The position numbers were made by a program, and so were the translations under genes. From contig NZ_SMKY01000060.1 in assembly GCF_004349235.1 (NCBI RefSeq), positions 1-37,907 of the forward strand: a stretch of DNA of 37,907 bases, read 5' to 3'. The first letter of the stretch is position 1. Each line of letters starts with the position of its first letter. This DNA is from Actinomadura darangshiensis (GTDB lineage: Bacteria > Actinomycetota > Actinomycetes > Streptosporangiales > Streptosporangiaceae). Of the stretch, positions 15,267 to 22,766 are shown piece after piece. The notes under the pieces are model-generated. The model searched no databases and was not told where the DNA came from. It saw only the letters and a program-made list of their open reading frames with translations.

Positions 15267-16048
15267 CCATGCTCACGCACGCGGCGGCCGACTCCGCGAC
15301 GATGCTGCGCCGCAACCTGCGGCACGCGCTGCGGTACCCGTCCCTGACGATCGGCGGGATCATGATGCCCGTCCTGATCCTGCTGCTGTTCGTCGGCGTC
15401 TTCGGCAACACCCTCGGCGCGGGCGTCGGCGGGGCGGCGAAGGACGACTACATCAACTACGTGGCGCCGGGGATCATCCTGATGGCGATCGCGTCGGGGT
15501 GCATGGCGACGTCGGTCTCCGTCTGCATGGACATGACCGAGGGCATCGTCGACCGGTTCCGGACGATGGCGATCTCGCGGTCGTCGCTGCTGACCGGACA
15601 CGTCGCCGGCAGCATGATCCAGACGGTGCTGAGCACCGTCGCGGTCATCGGGGTCGCGGTCGCGATGGGCCTGCGGACCAGCGGCGGCGTCCTCGACTGG
15701 CTCGCGGCCGCCGGCCTGATGCTGCTGCTCACGTTCGCGCTGACCTGGGTGGCCGTCACGCTCGGGCTGCTGGCCAAGAACCCGGAGGGCGCCAGCAACA
15801 CGCCGCTGATCATCCAGTTCCTGCCGTTCCTCAGCAGCACGATCGTCCCGACGGAGTCGATGCCGGCCGGGATCCGGTGGTTCGCCGAGTACCAGCCGTT
15901 CACCCCGATCATCGAGACGGTGCGGGGGCTGCTGCTGGGCACGCCGAACGGGCGGGACGCGGCGGCCTCCCTGGCGTGGTGCGCCGGGCTCGCCGTCGCC
16001 GGCTACGTCCTGTCGAAGATCATCTTCAACCGGAAGGCGCCGCGCTGA
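15263..16048 (+). CDS. ABC-2 type permease (DrrB type)
   Basis: A 261-residue membrane protein forming the transport path for the preceding ATPase. Six hydrophobic segments are visible, beginning with TIGGIMMPVLILLLFVGVFG and including APGIILMAIASGCMATSVSV and GLMLLLTFALTWVAVTLGLLA. The EGASNTPLIIQFLPFLSSTIVPTESMP and PFTPIIETVRGLLLG segments are typical of the ABC2-membrane family in DrrB exporters. It starts at an ATGA overlap with the ATPase stop, so translation is coupled. Its 3' end overlaps the end of the convergent SARP gene by 23 bp. Confidence 0.92.
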   Translation: MTMLTHAAADSATMLRRNLRHALRYPSLTIGGIMMPVLILLLFVGVFGNTLGAGVGGAAKDDYINYVAPGIILMAIASGCMATSVSVCMDMTEGIVDRFRTMAISRSSLLTGHVAGSMIQTVLSTVAVIGVAVAMGLRTSGGVLDWLAAAGLMLLLTFALTWVAVTLGLLAKNPEGASNTPLIIQFLPFLSSTIVPTESMPAGIRWFAEYQPFTPIIETVRGLLLGTPNGRDAAASLAWCAGLAVAGYVLSKIIFNRKAPR

Positions 16049-19000
16049 CCAGCTTCCTGGCCGCGTCCAGCAGCTCGGCGCGGCCCATGCCGGCGTACTC
16101 CGACACCGCGTCGGCGTACGCCGGCCCATCGGCGTCCTCGGCCGCCCGCCGGACGAGCGCGGACGACATCGTCGGCTGGAACGACCTGATGTAGTGCAGC
16201 CGCTCCGCCAGCGCGATCGTCCGCGCGGCCCGTGTCCGGACGTCCGGGGACGCCCCGGGACGGGCGAGGTCGACCATGGCCAGCGCCAGCAGCAGCCCGC
16301 CGGTGACGGGGAGGCTCATGAAGAACGCGGGCATCGGGATCTCCGGCTCGGCGAGCAGGGCCGACAGCTTGGCTGGCAGTTCGGCGACGACGTCCTCCAC
16401 GAGGTCGACGCGCCCGTGCCGGACGTGGGCGACCACGGCCGTGCAGTGGGCTTCGAGGGTCCAGGGATCGAGGCCGGGCGCGACCGTGGGGTTCTCCTCG
16501 GCCGCGAGCCGTTCGACGGCCTGCCGCCACAGCAGCAGGCCGGTGTCGGTGTCACCGCGTCCGAGCGCGATCTCCGCGCGCGTGCCGAGGTTGAACGTGA
16601 CGGTGCCGAACGACTCGCCGGGCCCCTGCACGAGGGACTTGTCCAGCCATCGCTCCGCCTCGTCGAACTCGCCGAGCGACAGGTGGACGGACGCGAACGC
16701 CCACATCAGCCCGAACATGTCCGGCCAGTCGCAACGCTCCAGCAGGTCGAGTGACACCCGCAGGTGGCCCAGTGCCCGTTCTCCCTGGTCGAGCGGCATC
16801 AGCAGCTCGCTGAGGCGGGAGTGGACGAGCAGCCGCAGCCACGGATTCCGCATCGCGCCGGGCAGCGCCGCCATCGCCTCGGTCGAGGCGAGCGCTCCGG
16901 CCACGTCTCCGTCGTGTTCGCTGATGTAGCCGGCGAGGCAGTTCGCGATGGCCGCGAGGTACGGCTCGCCGCTCGCTCGCAGCGCGCCGAGGACGGCCGG
17001 GTCCGGCCCGAGGATCTCGGGTGCGGCGGCCACGAGCACCGCGATGGCGCGGATCAGGCTGCTCGGCGGCGCGGGCGGCAGGCGGCGCAGCGCGACGAGC
17101 GCCCGCGTCGCCCGTGTCTCCTTCAGCAGGAACGTGGTCATCACGCTCAGCGCCAGGGCCGTCCGGGTGACCTCGATGTCCTCCGGTCCCGGACGGAGCC
17201 GGCTGAGCGGCCCCGCGGCCTCCTCCACCAGGACGATCAGCCGGGTGTAGGTGGATTCGAGCATCCACAGGCCGCCGAGGACGGCGGCGACCGCCGCGAC
17301 GGCCGGGCCGTCCTCCCGGGCGAGCCCGTGGCGGAGCGCCTGGAGGAGGTTGTCCTGCTCGGCCCGGACGAGGTCGGCGTGGCCGAACGGCTCGGCCCCG
17401 AACAGGGCCTCCTGATGCGCCGCGCCGAACTCGCGGGCCCAGGCGAGGAGCCCGTCGACCGCGCGCTCGGTCTCGCCCTCCGCCTCCCGGTGGGACGCGC
17501 TGAACTCGCGGACGCTCTCCAGCATCCGGAACCGGGTCCCTGGCCCGTCCTCGGACACCTCCAGGAGCGACTGCCCGACCAGGTCTTCCAGCACTTCCAG
17601 GACGTCACCGCCGACCAGGAGACGGCGCGCCGCCTCCACGGTGAAACCGGCGGAGAACACCGACAGCGACCGCATGGCCGCCCGCCCGGAGGGGGACAGC
17701 AGGTTCCAGCTCCAGTCGACGACGGCGTGCATCGTCCGGTGGCGGGAGGGCGCGTCGCGCACGTTGCCGCGCAGCAGCGCGAACCGGTCGTCCAGTCCCT
17801 GGGCGATCTCGGGCACGGACATGACCCGCACGCGCGCCGCCGCCAGCTCGATCGCGAGCGGCAGCCCGTCCAGGTGGCGGCACAGCTCGTCCACCGCGCC
17901 CGACGGCAGGTCCACGCCGGGCCGCGCCGCCCGCGCCCGCTGCCGGAACAGCTCGGCGGCCGTGGCGAGGTCCAGCGCGGGCAGCGGGTACACCGACTCC
18001 GACGACAGGCCGAGCGGCGCGCGGCTCGTGGTGAGCACCCGCAGATCACGCGTCATCGATACGAGGGCGCCTGCCAGGTTCGCCGCGCCATCGATGACGT
18101 GCTCGCAGTTGTCGAGGACGAGCAGGGCGGGCCCCGGCCCGAGGGTCTCCACGATCCCGGAGACAAGGTCGCCGGGCCCGCCGAGCCGTCCGCGGGCCCG
18201 TGCCGACTCCCCGACGCCGAGGACGGACGCGACCTCGCCCGCCACGTCCTCGTTCCGCGCCACACCCGCCAGCGCGACGACGTGCACGGTGCGTTGCGAG
18301 GCGTCCCGCGCCACGGTGTTCGCGAGCCGCGTCTTGCCGAGCCCGCCCGCCCCGACGACCGAGGTGACCCGCGAGGTGCGCAGCAGGCCCAGGACGGCGG
18401 CGAGGTCGCCGTCGCGGCCGAGCAGCGGGTTCGGGTCGTGCGCGACCCCGCGCCGCACCGACGGCGCCTCCTCCTGCAGAAGCTCGTGCTGGAGGTGCTG
18501 GAGCGCGGTGCCCGGATCGGTGCCCAGCTCGTCCCGCAGCGACCGCCGGTAGGACTCGTACCGTTCCAGCGCGGCCGACGGCCCCGCCGTCGACGCCTCG
18601 CAGCGCAGCAGCTCGGCGAGGACCTCCTCGTCCCGCTGATACTCGCGGGCGACCCGGACAAGCGCGTCGAACCCCTCCGCGTGCCGCCCGAGCCGCGCGA
18701 GAGCCAGCGCGCGGAAGCGCGTCAGCGTCCAGTACGCCGAGACCCGCTCCGCGCGCAGGACGGACACCGGATCGTCGCCGTCATCGGGTTCCGGCGGCGA
18801 GTCCCAGAGCGCGAGCCCCTGCTCGGCGTGGTCGAGCGCGGCCGCGTGGTCGCCGTCCTGCGAGCATCGGGCGCTCGCGGACGCGGCGAGCAGCACGGCC
18901 GACGCGTCCACCTCGGACTCGCCCAGACCGAGCCGGTATCCGGCCGGTGTGCTGGCGATGACGTCGGCGCCCAGCTGCGAACGGGCCCGGGACACCACGA

Positions 19001-19184
19001 CCTGGAGCGCCTTGCCCGGGTTCTCCGGACGCTCGTCCGGCCAGAGCCCCTCGACCAGCCGGTTGACGGACAGACCCGCCCGAGGCTCGCCCGCGAGCAG
19101 CGCCAGAAGCCCGCGCAGCCGGGGACTGGTCACGTCCCGCCCCCGGCACGCGACCCGCGACAACAGCGACAACTCCATGCTCAC
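16026..19184 (-). CDS. SARP/AfsR-like transcriptional regulator with BTAD and NTPase domains
   Basis: A 1052-residue pathway-type regulator. Residues 1-90 are an OmpR-like winged helix (LLALLAGEPRAGLSVNRLVEGLWPD). About 95-245 is the bacterial transcriptional activation domain (YRRSLRDELGTDPGTALQHLQHELL). The STAND/NB-ARC ATPase follows: LLGRDGDLA, P-loop VVGAGGLGKTRLAN near 280, Walker B LLVLDNCEHVI, sensor LTTSRAPL, and HLDGLPLAIELAAARVR. The last 450 residues are helical repeats resembling TPRs. No C-terminal LuxR domain exists. Such proteins switch on secondary-metabolite genes or act globally like AfsR. GTG 19184 is kept because TAATCT (19196-19191) sits six bases before it, as in a leaderless mRNA; ATG 19178 is the alternative. 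The likely target is the convergent exporter, but that is only inference. Confidence 0.9.
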   Translation of the reverse strand: MSMELSLLSRVACRGRDVTSPRLRGLLALLAGEPRAGLSVNRLVEGLWPDERPENPGKALQVVVSRARSQLGADVIASTPAGYRLGLGESEVDASAVLLAASASARCSQDGDHAAALDHAEQGLALWDSPPEPDDGDDPVSVLRAERVSAYWTLTRFRALALARLGRHAEGFDALVRVAREYQRDEEVLAELLRCEASTAGPSAALERYESYRRSLRDELGTDPGTALQHLQHELLQEEAPSVRRGVAHDPNPLLGRDGDLAAVLGLLRTSRVTSVVGAGGLGKTRLANTVARDASQRTVHVVALAGVARNEDVAGEVASVLGVGESARARGRLGGPGDLVSGIVETLGPGPALLVLDNCEHVIDGAANLAGALVSMTRDLRVLTTSRAPLGLSSESVYPLPALDLATAAELFRQRARAARPGVDLPSGAVDELCRHLDGLPLAIELAAARVRVMSVPEIAQGLDDRFALLRGNVRDAPSRHRTMHAVVDWSWNLLSPSGRAAMRSLSVFSAGFTVEAARRLLVGGDVLEVLEDLVGQSLLEVSEDGPGTRFRMLESVREFSASHREAEGETERAVDGLLAWAREFGAAHQEALFGAEPFGHADLVRAEQDNLLQALRHGLAREDGPAVAAVAAVLGGLWMLESTYTRLIVLVEEAAGPLSRLRPGPEDIEVTRTALALSVMTTFLLKETRATRALVALRRLPPAPPSSLIRAIAVLVAAAPEILGPDPAVLGALRASGEPYLAAIANCLAGYISEHDGDVAGALASTEAMAALPGAMRNPWLRLLVHSRLSELLMPLDQGERALGHLRVSLDLLERCDWPDMFGLMWAFASVHLSLGEFDEAERWLDKSLVQGPGESFGTVTFNLGTRAEIALGRGDTDTGLLLWRQAVERLAAEENPTVAPGLDPWTLEAHCTAVVAHVRHGRVDLVEDVVAELPAKLSALLAEPEIPMPAFFMSLPVTGGLLLALAMVDLARPGASPDVRTRAARTIALAERLHYIRSFQPTMSSALVRRAAEDADGPAYADAVSEYAGMGRAELLDAARKLVSAAPSG

Positions 19185-19654
19185 GCAGACAGATTAAGGC
19201 GTGCGGACCAAACGCGATGGATCGCGTGTATGCCGAGCAGCGCCAGGTCGAGCCCCTCGCGCTGCGCCAGGCCCGGACGGCCTCCGCTCCCACCGGCCCG
19301 CGCGTCGTGCCGGTTCGCTCCACCATCCGGCGCGCGGGCGTCCAGGTCAGAACATCGCGCGATGTCGGCCGACGTATCCAGCTCGCCGCCGGTCTGCCAT
19401 GAGGAGCGCTGCGAGACCCGCGAGTACCGTCGAGCTCCCAGTGATGGCGGTGAGAACGATGACCGTCACAGCGCAGCGCCCGCGAGAAAGCGTCGGCCTC
19501 TCCTCCACGCCGGGCCCGACGAGGCGGTCACCATGTGGATGGGAAGTGGCGGTGTTTGAGGAGGCGGTCGATCCGCACGCCCGCAGTCTTGGCGTCGCCG
19601 CACAGGCATAGGTCGCCCCGGCGTGAATCCAGAGCAGCGGAACCGGGACGGGGA
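19185..19654. other. 470-bp region of decayed sequence
   Basis: No intact gene is supported. It contains the remnant of a HAD-phosphatase gene (19227-19303). The rest is less clearly patterned and codes badly in all frames. The stretch at 19545-19612 reads on the minus strand as a short CGDAKTAGVRIDRLLKHRHF run that looks like a protein end but belongs to no family I can name. The region looks like scar DNA left by past insertions or deletions. Confidence 0.5.
19227..19303 (-). pseudogene. Decayed internal fragment of the HAD-IB phosphatase gene
   Basis: By hand alignment about 65 of 77 columns match 21786-21863, inside the HAD-IB gene (roughly residues 189-214 of that protein). Three missing bases relative to the intact gene break the frame. 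On the minus strand it still reads GAEAVRA and, in a shifted frame, RCSAY, matching KAEAVRALAQREG and ARCSAYSDS of the intact protein. Both copies have the same orientation, 2.56 kb apart, and flank the tetR/monooxygenase pair. It is too short to be a gene. Confidence 0.75.
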
Positions 19655-20353
19655 TCAGGGCAGGTCGTCCTTGCCCGGACGATGTACGGTCTCGATGCCG
19701 GCGAGGATGAGGTCGACGCCGGCGAGGAACTGCTCGCGGTCATCGTGGTCGCGCAGATGTGCCCCGGCCTTGTGCAGCGACGGGTATCTGGCCGGGTCGA
19801 GGTGCGCCCACCGCGTGGCGACGGTGGCGAGGAAGGCCGATCGGTCCGTCTTGCCGTCGGCGAGTGCGCGGGCGTTGGCGGCGTTCTGCCCGGCGACGCC
19901 GAGGATGTAGTTGACGAGCACGCCCGCGGAGCCCGGCACCGCTCGTTCGGGCACCTGGAGCGACCGCAGGTGCCGGCCGATGCTCTCGTAGATGTCCAGC
20001 AGTGCCGGCCGCCAGGGCTCTCGGCTGATCTGGGTGCCGGCCCAGGGATGGGCGTCGATCGCATCGAACAGGCCGAGTGCGAGGGAACGCAGCGCCTGCC
20101 GGGGCTCCGCGTCGGTGGCGAGGCCGGTCACCATCCGGCCGATGATGTCGTCGGTGGCCGCACCGAGCAGGTCGTCCCTGTCCGCGACGTGGTGGTAGAT
20201 CGCCCCGTACCCGGTCGCCAGGCGCACGGTGAGCGCCCGCAAGGTCAGGGCGTTCTCGCCCTCGGCATCGAGGAGCTCGGTGGCGGCCCTGACGATCACA
20301 TCCTTGGACAGCGCCTGCGTACGTCGGGGGGCCCGTCGGGGCTTGGTCGCCAT
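19655..20353 (-). CDS. TetR-family repressor (TetR/TetR_C type)
   Basis: A 232-residue regulator. The N-terminal HTH reads SKDVIVRAATELLDAEGENALTLRALTVRLATGYGAIYHHVADRDDLLGAATDDII (residues about 17-72, split here across helices 1-4), close to the class of TetR proteins with the TetR_C ligand domain. The C-terminal part is helical and binds an unknown effector. ATG 20353 begins MATKPRRAPRRTQ; two ATGs at 20362 and 20365 also lie in frame. It is divergent from the FAD monooxygenase with 57 bp between starts. That gap holds two near-identical inverted repeats, so the protein most likely represses both genes and is released by the monooxygenase substrate or a related compound. Confidence 0.9.
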   Translation of the reverse strand: MATKPRRAPRRTQALSKDVIVRAATELLDAEGENALTLRALTVRLATGYGAIYHHVADRDDLLGAATDDIIGRMVTGLATDAEPRQALRSLALGLFDAIDAHPWAGTQISREPWRPALLDIYESIGRHLRSLQVPERAVPGSAGVLVNYILGVAGQNAANARALADGKTDRSAFLATVATRWAHLDPARYPSLHKAGAHLRDHDDREQFLAGVDLILAGIETVHRPGKDDLP

Positions 20354-20371
20354 GAGCTCCATCATGCCATG

Positions 20372-20390
20372 TTTGGATTGCCGCTCCAAA
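20372..20390. promoter_or_regulatory. TetR operator, copy 1
   Basis: TTTGGATTGCCGCTCCAAA has perfect 6-bp outer arms with a 7-bp spacer. It overlaps the -35 region of the likely monooxygenase promoter and the upstream side of tetR. Its centre is 33 bp from that of copy 2, about three helical turns. Confidence 0.7.
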
Positions 20391-20397
20391 CTCGTGC

Positions 20398-20403
20398 TAA
20401 CGT
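20398..20403 (+). promoter_or_regulatory. Likely -10 element of the monooxygenase gene
   Basis: TAACGT lies seven bases before the GTG start, with TTGGAT (20373-20378) 19 bp upstream as a poor -35. There is no ribosome site, so the mRNA may begin at or next to the start codon. Confidence 0.4.
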
Positions 20404-20405
20404 CG

Positions 20406-20422
20406 TTGGAGTGACAATCCAA
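20406..20422. promoter_or_regulatory. TetR operator, copy 2
   Basis: TTGGAGTGACAATCCAA has 5-bp arms and the same 7-bp spacer as copy 1. Its reverse complement, TTGGATTGTCACTCCAA, differs from copy 1 only in the middle. It covers the start codon of the monooxygenase, so bound repressor would block the transcription start. Confidence 0.7.
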
Positions 20423-21544
20423 GAACCGATCACCATCGTCGGAGGCGGCCTCGGCGGACTCGTCCTGGCGCGCGTCCTGCACGTCAACGGCATTTCGGTC
20501 ACCGTCCATGAGGCCGAGGACTCGGCGGCCGCGCGCCCCCAGGGCGGCATGCTCGACATCCATCCGTGGAACGGCCAGCGGGCCCTCGCGGCGGCCGGGC
20601 TGATCGAGGAGTTCCGCGGCCTCGTCCTGGAGGGAGGCGAGTCCTACCGGGTGCTGGACAGGGCGGGAACCGTACTGCTCGACCTGCCCGACGACGGGAC
20701 GGGCGAGCGTCCCGAGGTGCAGCGCGGTCAGCTGCGGCAGATACTGCTGGACTCGCTTCCGGACGGCGTCGTCCGGTGGGGGCACAAGGCCACCGGTGTG
20801 CGGGCCCTCGGCGAGGGACGCCACGAGGTGCGTTTCGCCGGCGGCGCCACCGCCGTCACGAGCTTGCTGATCGGGGCCGACGGGGCCTGGTCACAGGTCA
20901 GGCCGGTGGTGTCCGCCGCCACCCCGGCGTACGTGGGCGTTACCTCCGTCGAGACCTTCCTGTTCGCCGGGTCCACCCGTCATCGCGCCGCCACTGAAGC
21001 GGTCGGCGCCGGCTCGCTGTTCGCCCTCGCACCGGGAAAGGGATTCCTGGTTCAGCGGGAGGGCGACGGGACCCTGCACGCCTACGCGCAGCTCGTCAAG
21101 CCGCTCGACTGGCTCGCGGGCACCGATCCCGCCGACGCCGCAGCCGTAGCGGCACAGGTCGTCTCGGAGTTCGACGGCTGGGCACCGCAGCTCACCGCGC
21201 TGCTCACCGACAGCGACACCGCGCCGGTCCTGCGGCGCCTCCACGCCCTTCCGGTCGGGCACCGCTGGGCTCGAACGCCCGGGGTCACCCTGCTCGGCGA
21301 CGCCGCCCACCTCGCACCACCGAACGGCGAAGGCGCGAATCTGGCCATGCTGGACGGCGCCGAACTCGGCCAGGCCATCACGGCGCATCCCGGCGACGCC
21401 GAGACCGCGCTGGCCGCCTACGAGCAGGCCATGTTCCCGCGCGCCGCCGAAGCCGCGGGCGAAGACGTCTACGGCACCATGCTCGGCGCCGGTGCCCCCC
21501 ATAGCTGGATCGCCATGATGACCGGTGCCGAGCAGGCATCGTGA
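20411..21544 (+). CDS. FAD-dependent monooxygenase, TetX-like group
   Basis: A 377-residue flavoprotein of the p-hydroxybenzoate-hydroxylase fold. It has the N-terminal dinucleotide motif TIVGGGLGGLVLARVL, an EVQRGQLRQILLDSL segment containing the conserved Arg, SLLIGADGAWSQVR (the GADGxxSxVR motif) and the FAD/ribityl motif VTLLGDAAHLAPPNGEGANLAMLDG. Members of this branch include the tetracycline-inactivating TetX enzymes and many actinomycete aromatic hydroxylases regulated by an adjacent TetR gene. Resistance or catabolism cannot be distinguished from sequence. GTG 20411 has no ribosome site. It ends 14 bp before the end of the convergent HAD gene. Confidence 0.92.
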   Translation: MTIQEPITIVGGGLGGLVLARVLHVNGISVTVHEAEDSAAARPQGGMLDIHPWNGQRALAAAGLIEEFRGLVLEGGESYRVLDRAGTVLLDLPDDGTGERPEVQRGQLRQILLDSLPDGVVRWGHKATGVRALGEGRHEVRFAGGATAVTSLLIGADGAWSQVRPVVSAATPAYVGVTSVETFLFAGSTRHRAATEAVGAGSLFALAPGKGFLVQREGDGTLHAYAQLVKPLDWLAGTDPADAAAVAAQVVSEFDGWAPQLTALLTDSDTAPVLRRLHALPVGHRWARTPGVTLLGDAAHLAPPNGEGANLAMLDGAELGQAITAHPGDAETALAAYEQAMFPRAAEAAGEDVYGTMLGAGAPHSWIAMMTGAEQAS

Positions 21545-21558
21545 GCGCCGCCCCGCTC

Positions 21559-22428
21559 TCAGGTGCGGTAGTGGCGGCGGAGGGCCATGCCGGCCGCCAC
21601 GCCGCCCGCGAGGGCGCCGGCGCCCGCGGCGGCGGGGAGGGCGACCATCGTGACCTTGCGGCCGGTGCGGAAGTCGTGGATCGGCCAGCCGTGGTCCTTG
21701 GCGTGGGCGCGCAGCTCGGCGTCCGGGTTCACCGCGTGGGGGTGGCCGACGACCGTCAGCATCGGCAGGTCGTTGATCGAGTCGCTGTAGGCCGAGCAGC
21801 GTGCAAGGTCGAGGCCCTCGCGCTGCGCCAGGGCGCGGACGGCCTCCGCCTTCGCCGGGCCGTGCAGCAGGTTCCCGACGAGCCGGCCGGTGTAGAGGCC
21901 CTCGCGGGTCTCGGCGACGGTGCCGAGCGCGCCGGTGAGGCCGAGCCGGTGCGCGATCGTCCGGGCGACCTCGACGGGCGTCGCGGTGACGAGCCACACC
22001 TGCTGGCCCGCGTCGAGGTGCTGGAGGGCGAGGGTCCGGGTGCCGTGCCAGATGCGGTCGGCCATCACCTCGTCGTAGATCTCCTCGCTGAGCTTCACGA
22101 TCTGGGCGACCTTCTGCCCGGCGACGAACGCGAGCGCGGCCTCCTTCGCGCTGCCGATGTGCTCGGAGTTCTCGGTGCCGCGCAGCCGGAACGCGGCCTG
22201 CCCCCAGGCGAACATGGCGAGGTCGCGCATCGTGAACAGCTTGCGGGCGGCGAGGCCGCGCGCGAAGTAGTAGATGGACGCGCCGCGCATCATCGTGTTG
22301 TCGACGTCGAAGAACGCCGCCGCGGCGGGATCGGGCGCGGGGAGCGGGCCGAGCTCGGCCGCCGCCGCGGCGGCCTCCCCGGCGCTCTTGTGGTCCGCGT
22401 CCTTGTCGCGCTGCCAGAATCGCCGCAT
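21559..22428 (-). CDS. HAD-IB family phosphatase (SerB-like) with C-terminal membrane anchor
   Basis: A 289-residue haloacid-dehalogenase subfamily IB hydrolase, in the position of serB1/Rv0505c of mycobacteria (from memory). Motif I AAFFDVDNTMMRGAS carries both catalytic Asp residues, motif II is VWLVTATPVEVA, the conserved Lys is in GPAKAEAVRAL, and motif III is YSDSINDLPMLTVVGHP. A Gly/Ala-rich helix near residues 266-283 could anchor the C-terminus to the membrane. True phosphoserine phosphatases lack this tail, so a lipid or other phosphate is an equally good substrate guess. ATG 22428 (MRRFWQRDKD) was chosen; the frame stays open to 22494. It follows an RsbN-like small ORF by 10 bp and may belong to the bldN transcript. 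A decayed copy of its middle lies at 19227-19303. Confidence 0.9.
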   Translation of the reverse strand: MRRFWQRDKDADHKSAGEAAAAAAELGPLPAPDPAAAAFFDVDNTMMRGASIYYFARGLAARKLFTMRDLAMFAWGQAAFRLRGTENSEHIGSAKEAALAFVAGQKVAQIVKLSEEIYDEVMADRIWHGTRTLALQHLDAGQQVWLVTATPVEVARTIAHRLGLTGALGTVAETREGLYTGRLVGNLLHGPAKAEAVRALAQREGLDLARCSAYSDSINDLPMLTVVGHPHAVNPDAELRAHAKDHGWPIHDFRTGRKVTMVALPAAAGAGALAGGVAAGMALRRHYRT

Positions 22429-22438
22429 GAGGCGAAGC

Positions 22439-22627
22439 CTAGTCAACCGCCTCCCCGTGGCCGTCCCCCCGGCCGTGATTGCGACGGTCCTCACTCCGGT
22501 CGCCCGCCGCCGCCATCAGCCGCTCGCGCAGCTCGGCGCGGAACCGCGGATCGGGACCCGCGTCGCTCGCCCGCAGCCGGGTGAGCGCGTTCTCCCGCTC
22601 GGTGATCTTTCCCAGTCTCGTCTTCAC
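22439..22627 (-). CDS. Short RsbN/DUF5667-like protein, possible truncated anti-sigma factor
   Basis: A 62-residue, highly charged ORF between bldN and the HAD gene, the position where Streptomyces encodes RsbN, the membrane anti-sigma factor of BldN. The segment NALTRLRASDAGPDPRFRAE followed by LRERLMAAAG looks like the cytoplasmic helical part of DUF5667/RsbN proteins (L..L....DPxFRxxLRxxLM). The rest of a normal RsbN, namely a membrane helix and a large outer domain, is missing; the ORF ends at TAG after an Asn/Gly/His-rich tail. The GTG start at 22627 is a guess, with a TTG at 22690 as alternative, and no strong ribosome site. It may be a minimal cytosolic regulator or the remnant of a broken gene. 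Confidence 0.5.
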   Translation of the reverse strand: MKTRLGKITERENALTRLRASDAGPDPRFRAELRERLMAAAGDRSEDRRNHGRGDGHGEAVD

Positions 22628-22747
22628 TGCCCGGTTCTCACTGGCCGCTCCCTTGCGGACTCCAGGCGCGCACGCGCTCCCTGCCCGCAAGAACGAGCGA
22701 ACGCCCGGCCGGGTTACGCCCCGGTCATCAACGAATCACCTATTCCG

Positions 22748-22766
22748 GCCGGCCGGATCGGCCGGC
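22748..22766 (-). terminator. Perfect hairpin directly after the bldN stop
   Basis: GCCGGCCG and CGGCCGGC form an 8-bp stem around a 3-base loop, touching the last base of the bldN stop codon. There is no T tract on the minus strand. It could stop or weaken transcription into the RsbN-like and HAD genes or stabilise the bldN mRNA end. Confidence 0.5.

Noticed and set aside
16764..19559. Plus-strand ORF of 931 codons opposite the SARP gene
   Set aside because: Its sequence is an antisense read of the SARP domains and is Arg/Gly/Gln-rich.
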